DNA from: Sinorhizobium sp. B11
GTDB taxonomy: Bacteria > Pseudomonadota > Alphaproteobacteria > Rhizobiales > Rhizobiaceae
NCBI GenBank assembly: GCA_039725955.1
Contig: CP091033.1
Span: forward strand, 1,674,001 to 1,738,000
Length of the DNA: 64,000 bases
Direction of reading: 5' to 3'
Shown piece by piece: positions 1-8,837 of the stretch. Both the position numbers and the translations under genes were made by a program. The notes under the pieces are model-generated. The model was given only the letters and a program-made list of their open reading frames with translations. It was not told the origin of the DNA and ran no database searches. The stretch's first letter is position 1. Each line of letters starts with the position of its first letter.

Positions 1-1
1 G

Positions 2-550
2 CGGAAGGTCCATGCAGACGACAAGACGGCCATCGCCAAGGCCGCGGCGGGCATGATCAAGAACGGACAAACCGTGTTCCTTGATGGAGGAAGCTCGGCC
101 ATCGCGGTCGCTCGAGCGCTTCCGCTCGCCTTGCGAGCCATAATCGTCACTCATAGTCCGGATATCGCCGTCGCCCTGCATGCCCATCCGGCCATCGAGG
201 TCGAGCTTATAGGAGGGAGAATCTACAAACACTCCAATGTGGCGGTTGGCGCGGTCGCCATAGAGGGCATTTCCTCCTTGAAAGCCGACATCTACTTAAT
301 GGGCGTCACCGGCATCCATCATGAACATGGCCTGACGACAGGCGATCGGGAGGAAGCGGCCGTCAAGCGTGCTATCGTCAGGCAGGCGGCCGAAACGATC
401 GTGCTCGCGTCTCGCGAGAAGCTTGGCGCGGTCTCAGCCTGCAACGTGGTCGGGCTTGATCAGGTGGATGGCCTTCTCGTCGCAAAGAGCTGTCCGGCGA
501 ACCTGCTGGTGCCCTTCAGGACGGCAGGAATATCGATATCCACGGCCTGA
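2..550 (+). CDS. DeoR-family transcriptional regulator, C-terminal part (5' end outside window)
   Basis: This frame is open from the first bases of the window, so the N-terminal helix-turn-helix lies upstream and is not seen. The visible ~182 residues match the DeoR C-terminal sugar-phosphate sensor domain. It begins with an RKVHADDK-type stretch and AIAKAAAGMI, followed by the effector-binding GQTVFLDGGSS loop, and it has the conserved GVTGIH and DREEAAVKRA segments. Such proteins usually repress carbohydrate catabolic operons and release DNA when a phosphosugar binds. The regulated operon is not in the window, because the genes downstream are of unknown function and lie on the other strand. 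The family call is secure; the ligand is unknown. Confidence 0.85.
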   Translation, partial: RKVHADDKTAIAKAAAGMIKNGQTVFLDGGSSAIAVARALPLALRAIIVTHSPDIAVALHAHPAIEVELIGGRIYKHSNVAVGAVAIEGISSLKADIYLMGVTGIHHEHGLTTGDREEAAVKRAIVRQAAETIVLASREKLGAVSACNVVGLDQVDGLLVAKSCPANLLVPFRTAGISISTA

Positions 551-677
551 GGCGCGACGTTCGAACAGCCCGGTTTCACAAGGACAATGCTGCTTCATTT
601 GCCGCGCAGAACCGACATGGAAGCATGACAATTGGAAATCAAGGACCCGTAGATTGGGAATAGATCAACCAACGGCT

Positions 678-1256
678 TCAGCGTTGAACGCGCACGCCGT
701 TTGTCGGCCCGGTATAGGCAATATGAAGCAACCCGCGCTTCGGGTCGATGAACACGATGCGTCCGTTGCCAAAAGTGTAGAAGATGCCACCATCGGTTTT
801 GGCTCGCTTCAACGCCATACAATCGCTGTCCCAGTCATCCTCTATGTTGCGTGCCGCTTCGCACGCCTTCTCGAACGCGGCAAGCACTTGCCCGTCTCCT
901 GGGGAGGCGTGCCGGAGGCTATAGGCATCGATTGGACTGGCAGCCCAGTCGACATATCCGTCATCAGCACCTTTCAGCGACTTCAACGGTCGAAGATAGT
1001 CCAGTCCGAGGATCGTAATGATTTCGCCGACATGGTCAGCAAGCCCGGCCGTGCTGACGCCTGCGGCCCGGAAGCCCGGGATCTTAAGAGCGCGCCTCTG
1101 GGAAGGGCGCTCCGTTCGGACGCCGCCTGGAACGGATTTAGCGACCTCGGCTTCACCGGTCCCCCTCATACGCGCGGAATTGAGGTACCACTCGTAGACA
1201 AATGGGAGGAGCAGGAGGACAGCCAGTGCAATATATGCGCGTCGAGCAATACCTAT
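678..1256 (-). CDS. hypothetical membrane-anchored protein, non-canonical start
   Basis: The first in-frame ATG is at 1169, but the frame continues upstream into a convincing hydrophobic anchor (RRAYIALAVLLLLPFVYEWY). The true N-terminus therefore probably lies earlier. The only well-placed start is an ATA at 1254-1256, eight bases after GGGAGG and overlapping the TAG of the preceding gene. That gives ~192 residues: one N-terminal membrane segment and a mostly hydrophilic exported or cytoplasmic part ending in VFIDPKRGLLHIAYTG. No family was recognised. It is coupled to the gene at 1253-1930, so the two probably work together. The odd start could also mean that an ATG has been lost by mutation. 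Confidence 0.5.
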   Translation of the reverse strand: MGIARRAYIALAVLLLLPFVYEWYLNSARMRGTGEAEVAKSVPGGVRTERPSQRRALKIPGFRAAGVSTAGLADHVGEIITILGLDYLRPLKSLKGADDGYVDWAASPIDAYSLRHASPGDGQVLAAFEKACEAARNIEDDWDSDCMALKRAKTDGGIFYTFGNGRIVFIDPKRGLLHIAYTGPTNGVRVQR

Positions 1257-1930
1257 CGGGGTGTCCTCCCTAATGCGATCCCAGGCTCGACCTTCTGGGC
1301 ACGGTAGACGATGTCGCTGGACCGTCGGACAACGCGGTTCGGACTGTCGTACCAGTTTCGACTCCCGTCAAAATCAGTTTTGACAAGATTGGGGGCCTTC
1401 TCCTCGACATCATCTTTCGGCGAACCCCATCGATAGGGCACGGCATGCATCGACGCGAGTGTCGCGGCACCGTTTCCGAAAGGATCGAACAGCTCCCATT
1501 GCGTCGGCTTGTCAGCGGTCATCACGACGAATCCAGCGGTACGGTTCGGCCATCGTCCCTTGCAGACGCGAAGGACGTCGACCTGCTCGATATCGCGCAG
1601 CACCTCTTCGGCCAACGGGCACAATTGCATTGGAATCAAGAAGACCCTTCCATCGCGCGCTACAAATGCATGTGCGTTGTTGGATGATGGTTTGCATCCG
1701 CCATTGAAAATCCGCTCGACCCAACGTCTCGAACGCCTGTTCTGGGCCCGTATTACCGAATGGAGCGTCTCCGGTCCCACGCTGAGCGATGCGGCCACCT
1801 CGTATTGAGTGGTGTAAGTACAGAAGGGATCGAAGGAACCGGCCGGCGCCTCCCACCATATGCCGACAAAGGCCGTGAGGATCGCAGCGATTCCACCGAT
1901 CTCTAAAATTCTTACAATGTGTGCCCGCAT
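1253..1930 (-). CDS. hypothetical protein with one N-terminal membrane segment
   Basis: A 225-residue protein of no family I recognise. Residues ~8-26 (ILEIGGIAAILTAFVGIWW) form a single membrane segment or uncleaved signal. The remainder has four cysteines (in DPFCTYTT, NGGCKPSS, QLCPLAEE and RVCKGRW), which would suit an exported, disulfide-bonded domain. The stop overlaps the presumed start of the gene at 678-1256, giving a two-gene unit. The ribosome-binding site before the ATG is weak. Codon use looks normal for the region. No regulator or mobile gene adjoins it, so its role is unknown. Confidence 0.5.
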   Translation of the reverse strand: MRAHIVRILEIGGIAAILTAFVGIWWEAPAGSFDPFCTYTTQYEVAASLSVGPETLHSVIRAQNRRSRRWVERIFNGGCKPSSNNAHAFVARDGRVFLIPMQLCPLAEEVLRDIEQVDVLRVCKGRWPNRTAGFVVMTADKPTQWELFDPFGNGAATLASMHAVPYRWGSPKDDVEEKAPNLVKTDFDGSRNWYDSPNRVVRRSSDIVYRAQKVEPGIALGRTPR

Positions 1931-2567
1931 GAGACGTGAGCCTATACAACCTTTACGAAGACTTCTTTGAAATCTTGCGCTGTAGTTGCTATTGCCCTAA
2001 CGCGTTCGGCTCGGCGCCGACGAGCGGCGCGGATCGAGGCTGCCGTTCTGACAGATCCATGCCGCTCTCCTGGCTTGGAGTCGACTGCGTTCCGCACGGG
2101 AGTGCTACAGGGTTCGATGAACCCGCCACCCGCAGCTGAAAATCTTTCGATGCCATCGCTCGCCCTTGTCCATGAAGCCAAGCTCCATTGGGATTCGGCG
2201 GATTTCTGTGTCCATTCCGGCAGCTGATTTTCCGAAGTCAAACCTCCGCGACACGAGGTGGTGACGGCGGCATGCTGGCCTCGTCGCATTCGACAAGTTC
2301 GCCGCTGTTACGAAGGTTCGAGATTCCTAGCTGAACGACCTTAATCAGATCGGTCATCCGCTGGCCGCGGCAACGGCGCATGCATGGCCGAGTTTCGGAG
2401 ACGCAACCTCTTCTTCCGATTGATGTTAATAAGGCCGTCCTTGGAGGACCCCATTTCATATGCGGTCGAACTGCCTCGGACTGATCGCCCAGCAGACCAC
2501 TACTAACGAGCGTGTTTGAAGCCGTGGTGGCGAGTTTCCGTTCGTGAGGGAGCCGGACAAGCAATGG
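1931..2567. other. 637-bp stretch without a recognisable gene
   Basis: Several short frames are open on both strands, but none has a convincing start signal or recognisable protein. No repeat, tRNA-like fold or Crp/Fnr box was seen. It may hold decayed coding sequence. Confidence 0.4.
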
Positions 2568-2792
2568 CTACTGGAAGCGACCGAAACTCTGATCGAGGCG
2601 CTGCATCCATAGACGGAAGTCATTGATCAGCAGAGCCAGATCGTAAAACCATTCAGCGCGGAGGAGCTCGAAACGGCTCGCCATTCTATCATCGAGGAGG
2701 GCGTGAACCTTTTGCCTCAGATCTTCGAGCGTTTTATCCGCAGGATAACGCGCCGCAGGACGCATTGCCGCGGGATTCGGTCGATTTTCCAT
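2568..2792 (-). CDS. small hypothetical protein (74 aa)
   Basis: The chosen ATG at 2792 is preceded by GAGGAG at a good distance, which decides the start against an upstream TTG at 2843. The product is hydrophilic and predicted to be mostly helical (TLEDLRQKVHALLDDRMASR, then LALLINDFRLWMQRLDQ), with no membrane segment and no recognised family. It could be a small DNA- or protein-binding protein. A near-perfect inverted repeat at 2834-2852 lies about 45 bp before the ATG, so expression may be controlled by a dimeric repressor. It stands alone between two empty stretches, so context gives no further help. Confidence 0.45.
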   Translation of the reverse strand: MENRPNPAAMRPAARYPADKTLEDLRQKVHALLDDRMASRFELLRAEWFYDLALLINDFRLWMQRLDQSFGRFQ

Positions 2793-2833
2793 AGAAATGC
2801 GCTCCTCTGTGGTCAAGATCTCATCAATGAATT

Positions 2834-2852
2834 TATATCGCAATGCGATATA
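2834..2852. promoter_or_regulatory. 19-bp inverted repeat, probable operator
   Basis: TATATCGCA and TGCGATATA flank a single central A. The arms are exact reverse complements. The repeat lies in the promoter region of the 74-aa gene on the minus strand and resembles the binding site of a small dimeric regulator. No cognate regulator was identified. The sequence from 2853 to 3166 shows nothing else. Confidence 0.5.
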
Positions 2853-3166
2853 TTTCAGGGCGAACGCCGGCAGACGATGGCGGCTTCAGAGCCTGAGTCC
2901 AACAGAGCCGCGCCTCTCGCCCGCGCGCCATCCTTGACTCGTCAACGGTTCATCGCCATCTTCATTCCATGTTGATCTGGCACCATAATAGTGTTGTGAA
3001 GCGGGTAATCCTCATCGCGGGATCCTAATCCCCGGCTGGCGACGTCGCGCCTGCCGAGGGATACTGGCGTCCGACTTCGACATGTCGGCGCGCCACAGCG
3101 ACATTCTCCTCATATCCGATCGTTTCGCTGCCGCAGAACAGATTTGCGGTCAGCTGGAGATTGCAG

Positions 3167-3586
3167 ATGGCAAACAAGCGACCCCCAAACAGGCCCGCGA
3201 TCATCATCGGTCACTCCGACCACTTAAAATTGACGAAAATCGCCGAGGCGCAGCTTTCGAAAAATCCCGTCGTGTCCGACGAACTGCTCTACGAATTGGA
3301 ACGTGCGCACGTTGTGGACGACCATCAGCTCCCGCGCGGCATCATCCGCATCGGTTCGACCGTGCGCTTCACCAGTGACCTCGGGGAAGACCGGACGGTG
3401 ACGCTCGTATTGCCGGGGGAGGCAGACATCGCCGAAGGCAAGATTTCAGTCCTCACCCCGATTGGCACTGCATTGATAGGGCTGAGAGCCGGTCAGTCCA
3501 TGGACTGGACTGCTCGCGACGGTCAGTTGCACCGGCTGACCGTAGAATGGGTGTCTGAGTCCGCGGAACTCGGTCAAATGTTATGA
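3167..3586 (+). CDS. rnk: Rnk-type nucleoside diphosphate kinase regulator
   Basis: A 139-residue protein of the GreA/GreB C-terminal (FKBP-like) family. It has a short helical N-terminus and a C-terminal beta domain, recognisable from VRFTSDLGEDRTVTLVLPGE and the closing PIGTALIGLRAGQSMDW signature. Rnk proteins lack the GreA coiled-coil that enters the polymerase channel. They were named for effects on nucleoside diphosphate kinase and bind near the RNA polymerase secondary channel. The ATG at 3167 has a GGAG seven bases upstream, and is preferred over the TTG six bases earlier. A second family member follows at 3718 on the same strand, so the pair may be an old duplication. Confidence 0.85.
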   Translation: MANKRPPNRPAIIIGHSDHLKLTKIAEAQLSKNPVVSDELLYELERAHVVDDHQLPRGIIRIGSTVRFTSDLGEDRTVTLVLPGEADIAEGKISVLTPIGTALIGLRAGQSMDWTARDGQLHRLTVEWVSESAELGQML

Positions 3587-3717
3587 TCCTCGACCCACGC
3601 CCAAATCATCTTCCCGGAGGGTGCATCACAGCAGGCTCCTGACCCCTGCGCCGTTCGCGGCCAGGGGAACTCCACCCATTCGAATTGAGTGCCCGGATAC
3701 GGGCGATGGAGACTGCG

Positions 3718-4239
3718 ATGAGAGACCAATGCTTGCTGACCACGAAGGACTTTACACTGCTCGAGGCGATGATCGATGACCCCCTCGTTCGCGACAGCCT
3801 GCTGCACGAGCTCCTGGGGCGGAAGATGGACGCCGCGACTGTCGTGTTCAGGGAGGATCTGCCAGAAGATGCCGCAAGCCTGAACAGTCGAGTGACCTTC
3901 AGCATCGACGGTAGGCGGGACACGCGCATCCTCACCACTGGCCGTATGACGACGCCGGTCGGCATGCTGCTCCCGGTCGACACGCTTCGTGGCCTTGCCC
4001 TTCTTGGCTTAAGGGAAGGTCAGAAGATCATTATCGAAAATGCAGATGGGTTTCAGGAACAGGTTCTACTGGAAACCGTCAACTACCAGCCGGAACGAGC
4101 GATGAGGGGATCGGACGGCTTTCAGGTGAGGATGAGGCTCGCTGGGAAGCCGACGCTGAGGCTGCTAAAGGGTGGAGCGCCCGACAGACAGAGGCCAGCG
4201 CCGGAGAAACCGGACGACCCCGGTCCATCGGCCGCCTGA
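3718..4239 (+). CDS. second GreA/GreB C-terminal domain (Rnk-like) protein
   Basis: This 173-residue protein has the same architecture as the preceding gene but is diverged. A helical N-terminal region (TLLEAMIDDPLVRDSLLHEL) is followed by the FKBP-like domain with VTFSIDGRRDTRILTTG and the PVGMLLPVDTLRGLALLGL signature. The C-terminus carries an extra proline-rich tail of ~35 residues absent from Rnk. The ATG at 3718 has GGAG seven bases before it; ATG 3706 and TTG 3685 are possible but have poorer signals. The 130-bp gap from rnk argues against tight coupling. A role in transcription elongation control under stress is inferred from the family only. Confidence 0.7.
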   Translation: MRDQCLLTTKDFTLLEAMIDDPLVRDSLLHELLGRKMDAATVVFREDLPEDAASLNSRVTFSIDGRRDTRILTTGRMTTPVGMLLPVDTLRGLALLGLREGQKIIIENADGFQEQVLLETVNYQPERAMRGSDGFQVRMRLAGKPTLRLLKGGAPDRQRPAPEKPDDPGPSAA

Positions 4240-4672
4240 AGGGCGGGGAAGAAGTCGATTGGCGAACCGCGCGTCTCGCGGTCGTCGTTGGTCTGGTCGT
4301 GCATGTCGACAGGCTCGTCGCCCTGGCCGGCATAACGTTTGGAAGGGCTAGCCAGCTTGCCGCGGTAAAATCCGGTCAATGAGGCCCATGGTTCCGCTCG
4401 CCGGGTTTGCCATGCGACGGGGCTTGGTTGTTCCGATCAGGCAGTCATGATCCTCGATCGCGCGTTCTCGGGCCTGCACCCTGGGGCGGGGAGCATTTCT
4501 AGTTTTCGGACCCGAGCGCGTGGCCAGCAATGAAGAGCGGCCAATGTAACAATGACTGTGGAGCAATAGCGAAAATAGCCGCTTTGATGAAATGTAAGCC
4601 ATCAACCGGCTCATCCGTAGGATGTTTCGTCTGGAAAGCGCCAGGAGCAGACATTCCGGCGCTGCGAGCGGT
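4240..4672. other. 433-bp stretch without a supported gene
   Basis: A minus-strand frame (4122-4379) overlaps the end of the preceding gene and has coding-like third positions, but no recognised product and no start signal. Nothing else was seen before the broken hydrolase. Confidence 0.35.
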
Positions 4673-6267
4673 TCAAAGCCGCTCGAAGCGGAAATTGCGG
4701 ATGCGACCACTGTTCATCAGCATGCCAGTGACCCGACCGTCGTCATCGCGGGCAAAGGTGAACCGGTCCCCGTCACCGAGAAAATGGTCCGGAGCGACGG
4801 CTGTCAGCGCTATTTCCCGTGACTTCACGGATTTGAATACCAGCCCCGCTTCCCGAACCTTCACCTCGTAGGGCATGTCGTTTTCGACCGGACGATAGGT
4901 GCCTGCGAGATCGGCAAGCTCCTTTGGCGACGGCGTATAGGCGGGCAATCGCCGGTATTGGTACAGGCGCTTGCCGTCGCGATAGGAGGTCAGCTCAGTT
5001 GCCGGCTCGCCTTCTCCTTGCTCCAGCGCGAGCTCATGGTTCGGGAAATCGCTGAAACGGAACCGGCGGTCATCCACCGTTTCAAGGCGATATGTGCCAT
5101 ATTCGATGTCATAGCCTATCAGCAGTTTTCCCTCATGCGCCACGAGGCGGGCGACGCGGCCGGCCAGTCGCGGTTCGGCGTAATAGCCGGTGAGCAATTC
5201 CAATGCATCGGCGCCGGGTTGCGGAAACGTGCTCGGCAAAGATTCCGGGATCGGATGCAACACATCTGCCAGATAGATATCGGCGATCCCCCGCGCGAGG
5301 TTGCTCGGCACGATCGACCCGAAATTGGCAAGGATCGCCACGGTGAAATGCTGCTCCGGAAAGCGGATGATATCGGAGCGGAAGCCGGCATCGCCGCCGG
5401 TATGTTCGACGATCGCAAGGCCGCGATAAGTACCGACGCCGAGACCCGAGGCATAGCCGATTTCACTGCCATCGTTCAGTCGGCCGCATTCGACCATCCT
5501 TGCGATGACGTCGGGCCCCCCGACACGCTTGTGGTAGAAATTTTCATCCCAGAGCGCGAGATCTTCCACTGTCGTCAGCAGGCTGGTCGCGCCGACCGTA
5601 TCGAAGTTCGTGTTGGAGATCTCAACCCCGGTCTCCGTCCCGACATAGCCGTCAGCGACATTCCTGACAACTTCGGCATAGTTGTCGCGAAAGAACGTGT
5701 TGTGCATGCCAAGCGGTTCAAAATCCGGGCCGAGGTAAAGGCACGGAGCGACTGCCCGCTGACCACCTTCACGACCTCCGCCAGCAAGGCATAACCCGTG
5801 TTGCAATAGAGGTGCTCGTCACCCGGCTGGAAGTTCAGATCCTGCTGCCGGGAGACGATCGCGAGGATGTCGGCATCGGTGATCAGGTCCTTGGAGTAGC
5901 GCCAGCCGGCGAGGCCCAGCAATTCCCAGTGATCGCGCAGGCCACCCGTATGGTGCATGAGGTGCCTGAGGGTGATCGGTGCGCCGAAATCAGGCAGGCC
6001 GGGCATGTATTTACCCACCACATCATCAAGCGACAATTTTCCTTCGGCCGACAGTAGCAGGATGGCAAATGCAGTGAACTGTTTGGAGACAGATGCCGAA
6101 TGAAAGACGGTGGACGGCCCGATCGCGATACCGTGGCCCAGATTGGCGATGCCGAATCCCCGCCTATGGATAACCTCGCCGTCACGCATGACCGCAACCG
6201 CGCAGCCAGGCGAATGATCGTTAGCCCAGGCCTCGAACAGTTCATCAACGCGTTTTGCTTCCGTCAT
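4673..6267 (-). pseudogene. serine beta-lactamase-like hydrolase, split by one frameshift
   Basis: Two overlapping frames together encode one class-C beta-lactamase-like (Beta-lactamase family, EstB/AmpC-type) protein of ~530 residues. The first frame (5575-6267) has the nucleophile motif SVSK and the YCN motif. The second (ending at 4673) has the HTGG motif and a C-terminal beta-rich domain. The frame changes in a run of four A at 5720-5723 (TTTT on the coding strand); one added T restores a continuous R-I-F-E-P-L-G reading. All catalytic motifs survive on either side, so the break is recent or is a homopolymer sequencing error. Substrate is unknown: the family includes esterases and peptidases as well as beta-lactamases. 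It stands alone, flanked by empty stretches. Confidence 0.8.
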
Positions 6268-6720
6268 CCGTAACCTCCGAGATCACTTTCCGGTTGCAGG
6301 AAAGCCGAGAGCTGGGAAAATTGCAATGTATGGGATTGAGAACATTGAGGGCTGCGATTACTACTTCGGGCCGAGAGGCGGCAAAGCCAACGGCTTGCCG
6401 TGTGCTGACGCCGCAGTCAGACGAGGACTGGTGTGATGCCACGCAAATCTCCGGTTACCTGATCGGCTAGTGCAAGGTTTGGACGAGGCAGCCCCTGCAA
6501 TATGGGGTTGCCTTTCCGTTTCACGTTCACCTTTCATGAAACACTGAGAGCCATATGGATAACCGAACGTTCGACACCAGCCTATCGAAATACCGGACTC
6601 CGCTGAAGATTACAGACTATGTCTGGAGAACTCTTCCCAGCAATTTATTTAAGCCTCTTACCGAGGGGCAGAAAGCGGACGTGGCCGCAACGCGCGATCT
6701 GCCACTGTTTGTCGTTGCCC
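6268..6720. other. 453-bp stretch without a supported gene
   Basis: An open frame starts at ATG 6555 with a weak GAGAG signal but runs into the end of the ABC exporter gene on the other strand, and its product was not recognised. No regulatory box or repeat was seen. Confidence 0.35.
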
Positions 6721-8574
6721 TTACGCCGCATCGTGTTCCATGGCCGCCGACCCCGAGAGATCGAACTGCAACTCGGCAAGCCTGGAATATGCACCGCCCT
6801 TGCGGATCAGCGCGGTGTGTGTTCCCTCCTCGATTACTCGCCCTCCGTCGAGCACCAGAATTCGATCCGCCTTGAGCACGGTGGCAAGCCGATGAGCAAT
6901 CACGATTGTCGTGCGATTGGACATCAATTCGTCGAGCCCCCGTTGCACCAGCATCTCGTTTTCTGAATCGAGAGATGCCGTGGCCTCATCCAGCAAGAGG
7001 ATCGGCGCGTTTTTCAGGACTGCACGGGCGATCGCCAGTCTTTGCCGCTGACCGCCCGATAAAGTGAGACCGCGCTCGCCGACAACGGTACGGTAACCAT
7101 CCGTTAGCTCGGAAATAAACCCATGCGCTCTTGCCACCGTCGCTGCAGCCACGATCTCGCCCAGCGACGCATCCGACCGTCCGAGACTTATATTTTCTGC
7201 GATACTGGTTGCGAAGATGGTCACGTCCTGCGGTACGACGGCAATTTCGCCTCGTACTGCAGTGGTGGAGATCGTGCGCGCATCGCAACCATCGAGCAAA
7301 ATGTCGCCCGCATAATCCTTGTAGAAACCGAGCATGAGCGAGAAGATTGTGCTTTTGCCCGAGCCGGAAGCACCGACAAGCGCGACTGTCTCGCCGGACC
7401 GCACGTTCATCGACAGGCCCGTGAGGACTTGCCTGTCCGGAGCGCCCGGATAGGCGAAATGCAGGTCTCGAATTCCGATCGCTCCTTTTGCGGGTTGGCT
7501 GAGCGCAGAACGCGAGGCCTGCTCGCTCTCACCGGCATCTTCATCGAGCAATTCGAAAAGGCGTTCGGCTGAAGCCGCAGCCTGCGCCAGTTCGCCCCAG
7601 ACCTCCGAGAGCGAGCCCAGCGACCCTGCCGCAATGACGGAATAGAGCAGGAACTGGCTCAGACTTCCGGCCGACAACGTTCCCGAGAGCAGATTATGGG
7701 CGCCGATCCAGAGAACCCCGACGACGCTTCCGAAAATCATTGCAATGGCAACGGCGGTCAGGAGCGCACGCGAGCTGGCGGCAAGGACGGCGCTGCGATA
7801 GGACGCCTCGACGTCATGCGCATACCTGTCGCTCGCCGCTGCCTCCCCGTTGAAGGCCTGGACCGTCCGGCTTCCGGCAATCATTTCGCTGGCGAAAGCG
7901 GATGCGGTCGCGAGAGCGTCCTGAGCCGCCCGCGATTTTCTCCGGACCGAGCGCCCGAAAAGGACGAGCGGCGCGATCACAAGCGGGATGGCACCCAATG
8001 TGATGGCGGAAAGTCCAGGGCTGGTGACGAACATCATCACCAGCGCGCCCAGGCACAGCAGCGAATTGCGCAAGGCCACCGATGCAGCGAGGTTCAATGC
8101 GGACTTGATCTGTGCGGCATCCGCGGTCAGTCGCGATGCGATGTCGCCGGATTTGTTGGCGTCAAAAAAGCTTGCCGGCAACCGCGTCACATTTCGGAAG
8201 GTCTTCACACGCAGGTCGCTGACAACGCGCTCGCCAAGCGTCGTGACAAAATAATAGCGGCAGGCGCTTGCTATGGCGAGCGCGATTGCAAGCGCAAGAA
8301 GCATCAGGAAATAGCTGTTGATGAAGCCACCGTCGAACTGTCCGAACCCATGATCGATCATCCGGCGGACCGCCATCGGCAACGCAAGCGAGATCAGCGC
8401 CGCCGCCGCGAGCGAGATCACCGCCAGGAGGACCAAGCCCCGGTGAGGCCGTAGCAGGGGCAGCAACCGGACGAGGCCGGAGACAGCAGACTTCGTTTCC
8501 CCCGGCTGCGGGCTGGAGCCCGCAATCACGTCGGCGGGAGGAGTGGCGGATCGGTCGTGCGCGGCAATCATCAA
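6721..8574 (-). CDS. type I ABC exporter half-transporter (permease fused to ATPase)
   Basis: A 617-residue MsbA/LmrA-type half-transporter. Six membrane helices span residues ~45-330, and the nucleotide-binding domain has Walker A GASGSGKST (401-409), Q-loop VPQD (~448-450), signature LSGGQ (505-509), Walker B ILLLDE (525-530) and H-loop H561. It should homodimerise in the inner membrane and export a lipid, peptide or drug-like molecule; the substrate cannot be told. It diverges from ccmC, and a TTGAC-N4-ATCAA box at 8632-8645 sits 64 bp before its start, so it is probably induced at low oxygen. This suggests a partner role in cytochrome or heme metabolism, like CydDC, but that is inference; CydC/CydD-specific features were not identified. 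Confidence 0.85.
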   Translation of the reverse strand: MMIAAHDRSATPPADVIAGSSPQPGETKSAVSGLVRLLPLLRPHRGLVLLAVISLAAAALISLALPMAVRRMIDHGFGQFDGGFINSYFLMLLALAIALAIASACRYYFVTTLGERVVSDLRVKTFRNVTRLPASFFDANKSGDIASRLTADAAQIKSALNLAASVALRNSLLCLGALVMMFVTSPGLSAITLGAIPLVIAPLVLFGRSVRRKSRAAQDALATASAFASEMIAGSRTVQAFNGEAAASDRYAHDVEASYRSAVLAASSRALLTAVAIAMIFGSVVGVLWIGAHNLLSGTLSAGSLSQFLLYSVIAAGSLGSLSEVWGELAQAAASAERLFELLDEDAGESEQASRSALSQPAKGAIGIRDLHFAYPGAPDRQVLTGLSMNVRSGETVALVGASGSGKSTIFSLMLGFYKDYAGDILLDGCDARTISTTAVRGEIAVVPQDVTIFATSIAENISLGRSDASLGEIVAAATVARAHGFISELTDGYRTVVGERGLTLSGGQRQRLAIARAVLKNAPILLLDEATASLDSENEMLVQRGLDELMSNRTTIVIAHRLATVLKADRILVLDGGRVIEEGTHTALIRKGGAYSRLAELQFDLSGSAAMEHDAA

Positions 8575-8631
8575 GGTGAGGGTCTCCTGGACTGGAATGT
8601 CTCCTTTTTGGCATTTGCGCGGCGTTCGTCT

Positions 8632-8645
8632 TTGACCGCGATCAA
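8632..8645 (-). promoter_or_regulatory. anaerobox before the ABC exporter
   Basis: TTGAC-CGCG-ATCAA matches the Fnr/FixK consensus TTGAT-N4-ATCAA with one changed base. If centred at -41.5, transcription of the minus strand would start near 8597, leaving a ~23-nt leader. Confidence 0.65.
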
Positions 8646-8790
8646 TTATCGGCCGGTTCCGCCAAGCGTTGCCGCGTCAGAAGACCTCGGCAATATGTCA
8701 CGATGAGCCTGCTGGACCCGCGACCGAGGATCGAACTGTGATAGCAGGTGAGCGAAATGAAAGACGCATGACCGCACCAATGGTCGCAGT

Positions 8791-8804
8791 TTGATCCCGG
8801 TCAA
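8791..8804 (+). promoter_or_regulatory. anaerobox before ccmC
   Basis: TTGAT-CCCG-GTCAA. A class II position (-41.5) would start transcription at about 8839, on the ccmC ATG itself. This implies a leaderless or nearly leaderless mRNA, consistent with the poor ribosome-binding site before that ATG. Confidence 0.7.
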
Positions 8805-8837
8805 TTAACATGACGGCTTTGGGCGCTAGAGCGGGCC

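Noticed and set aside
369..1307. 312-codon plus-strand frame covering the DeoR end and the minus-strand hypothetical genes
   Set aside because: It overlaps the well-supported DeoR domain out of frame, and its product is arginine- and serine-rich with no domain.
4122..4379. Minus-strand frame MTGFYRGKLASPSKRYAGQG
   Set aside because: Coding-like third positions, but it overlaps the Rnk-like gene antisense and has no start signal or recognised product.
6555..6875. Plus-strand frame starting MDNRTFDTSLSKYR with a weak start signal
   Set aside because: It runs into the ABC exporter gene on the other strand and no family is recognised. The first 55 codons could be a gene remnant, but support is too thin.
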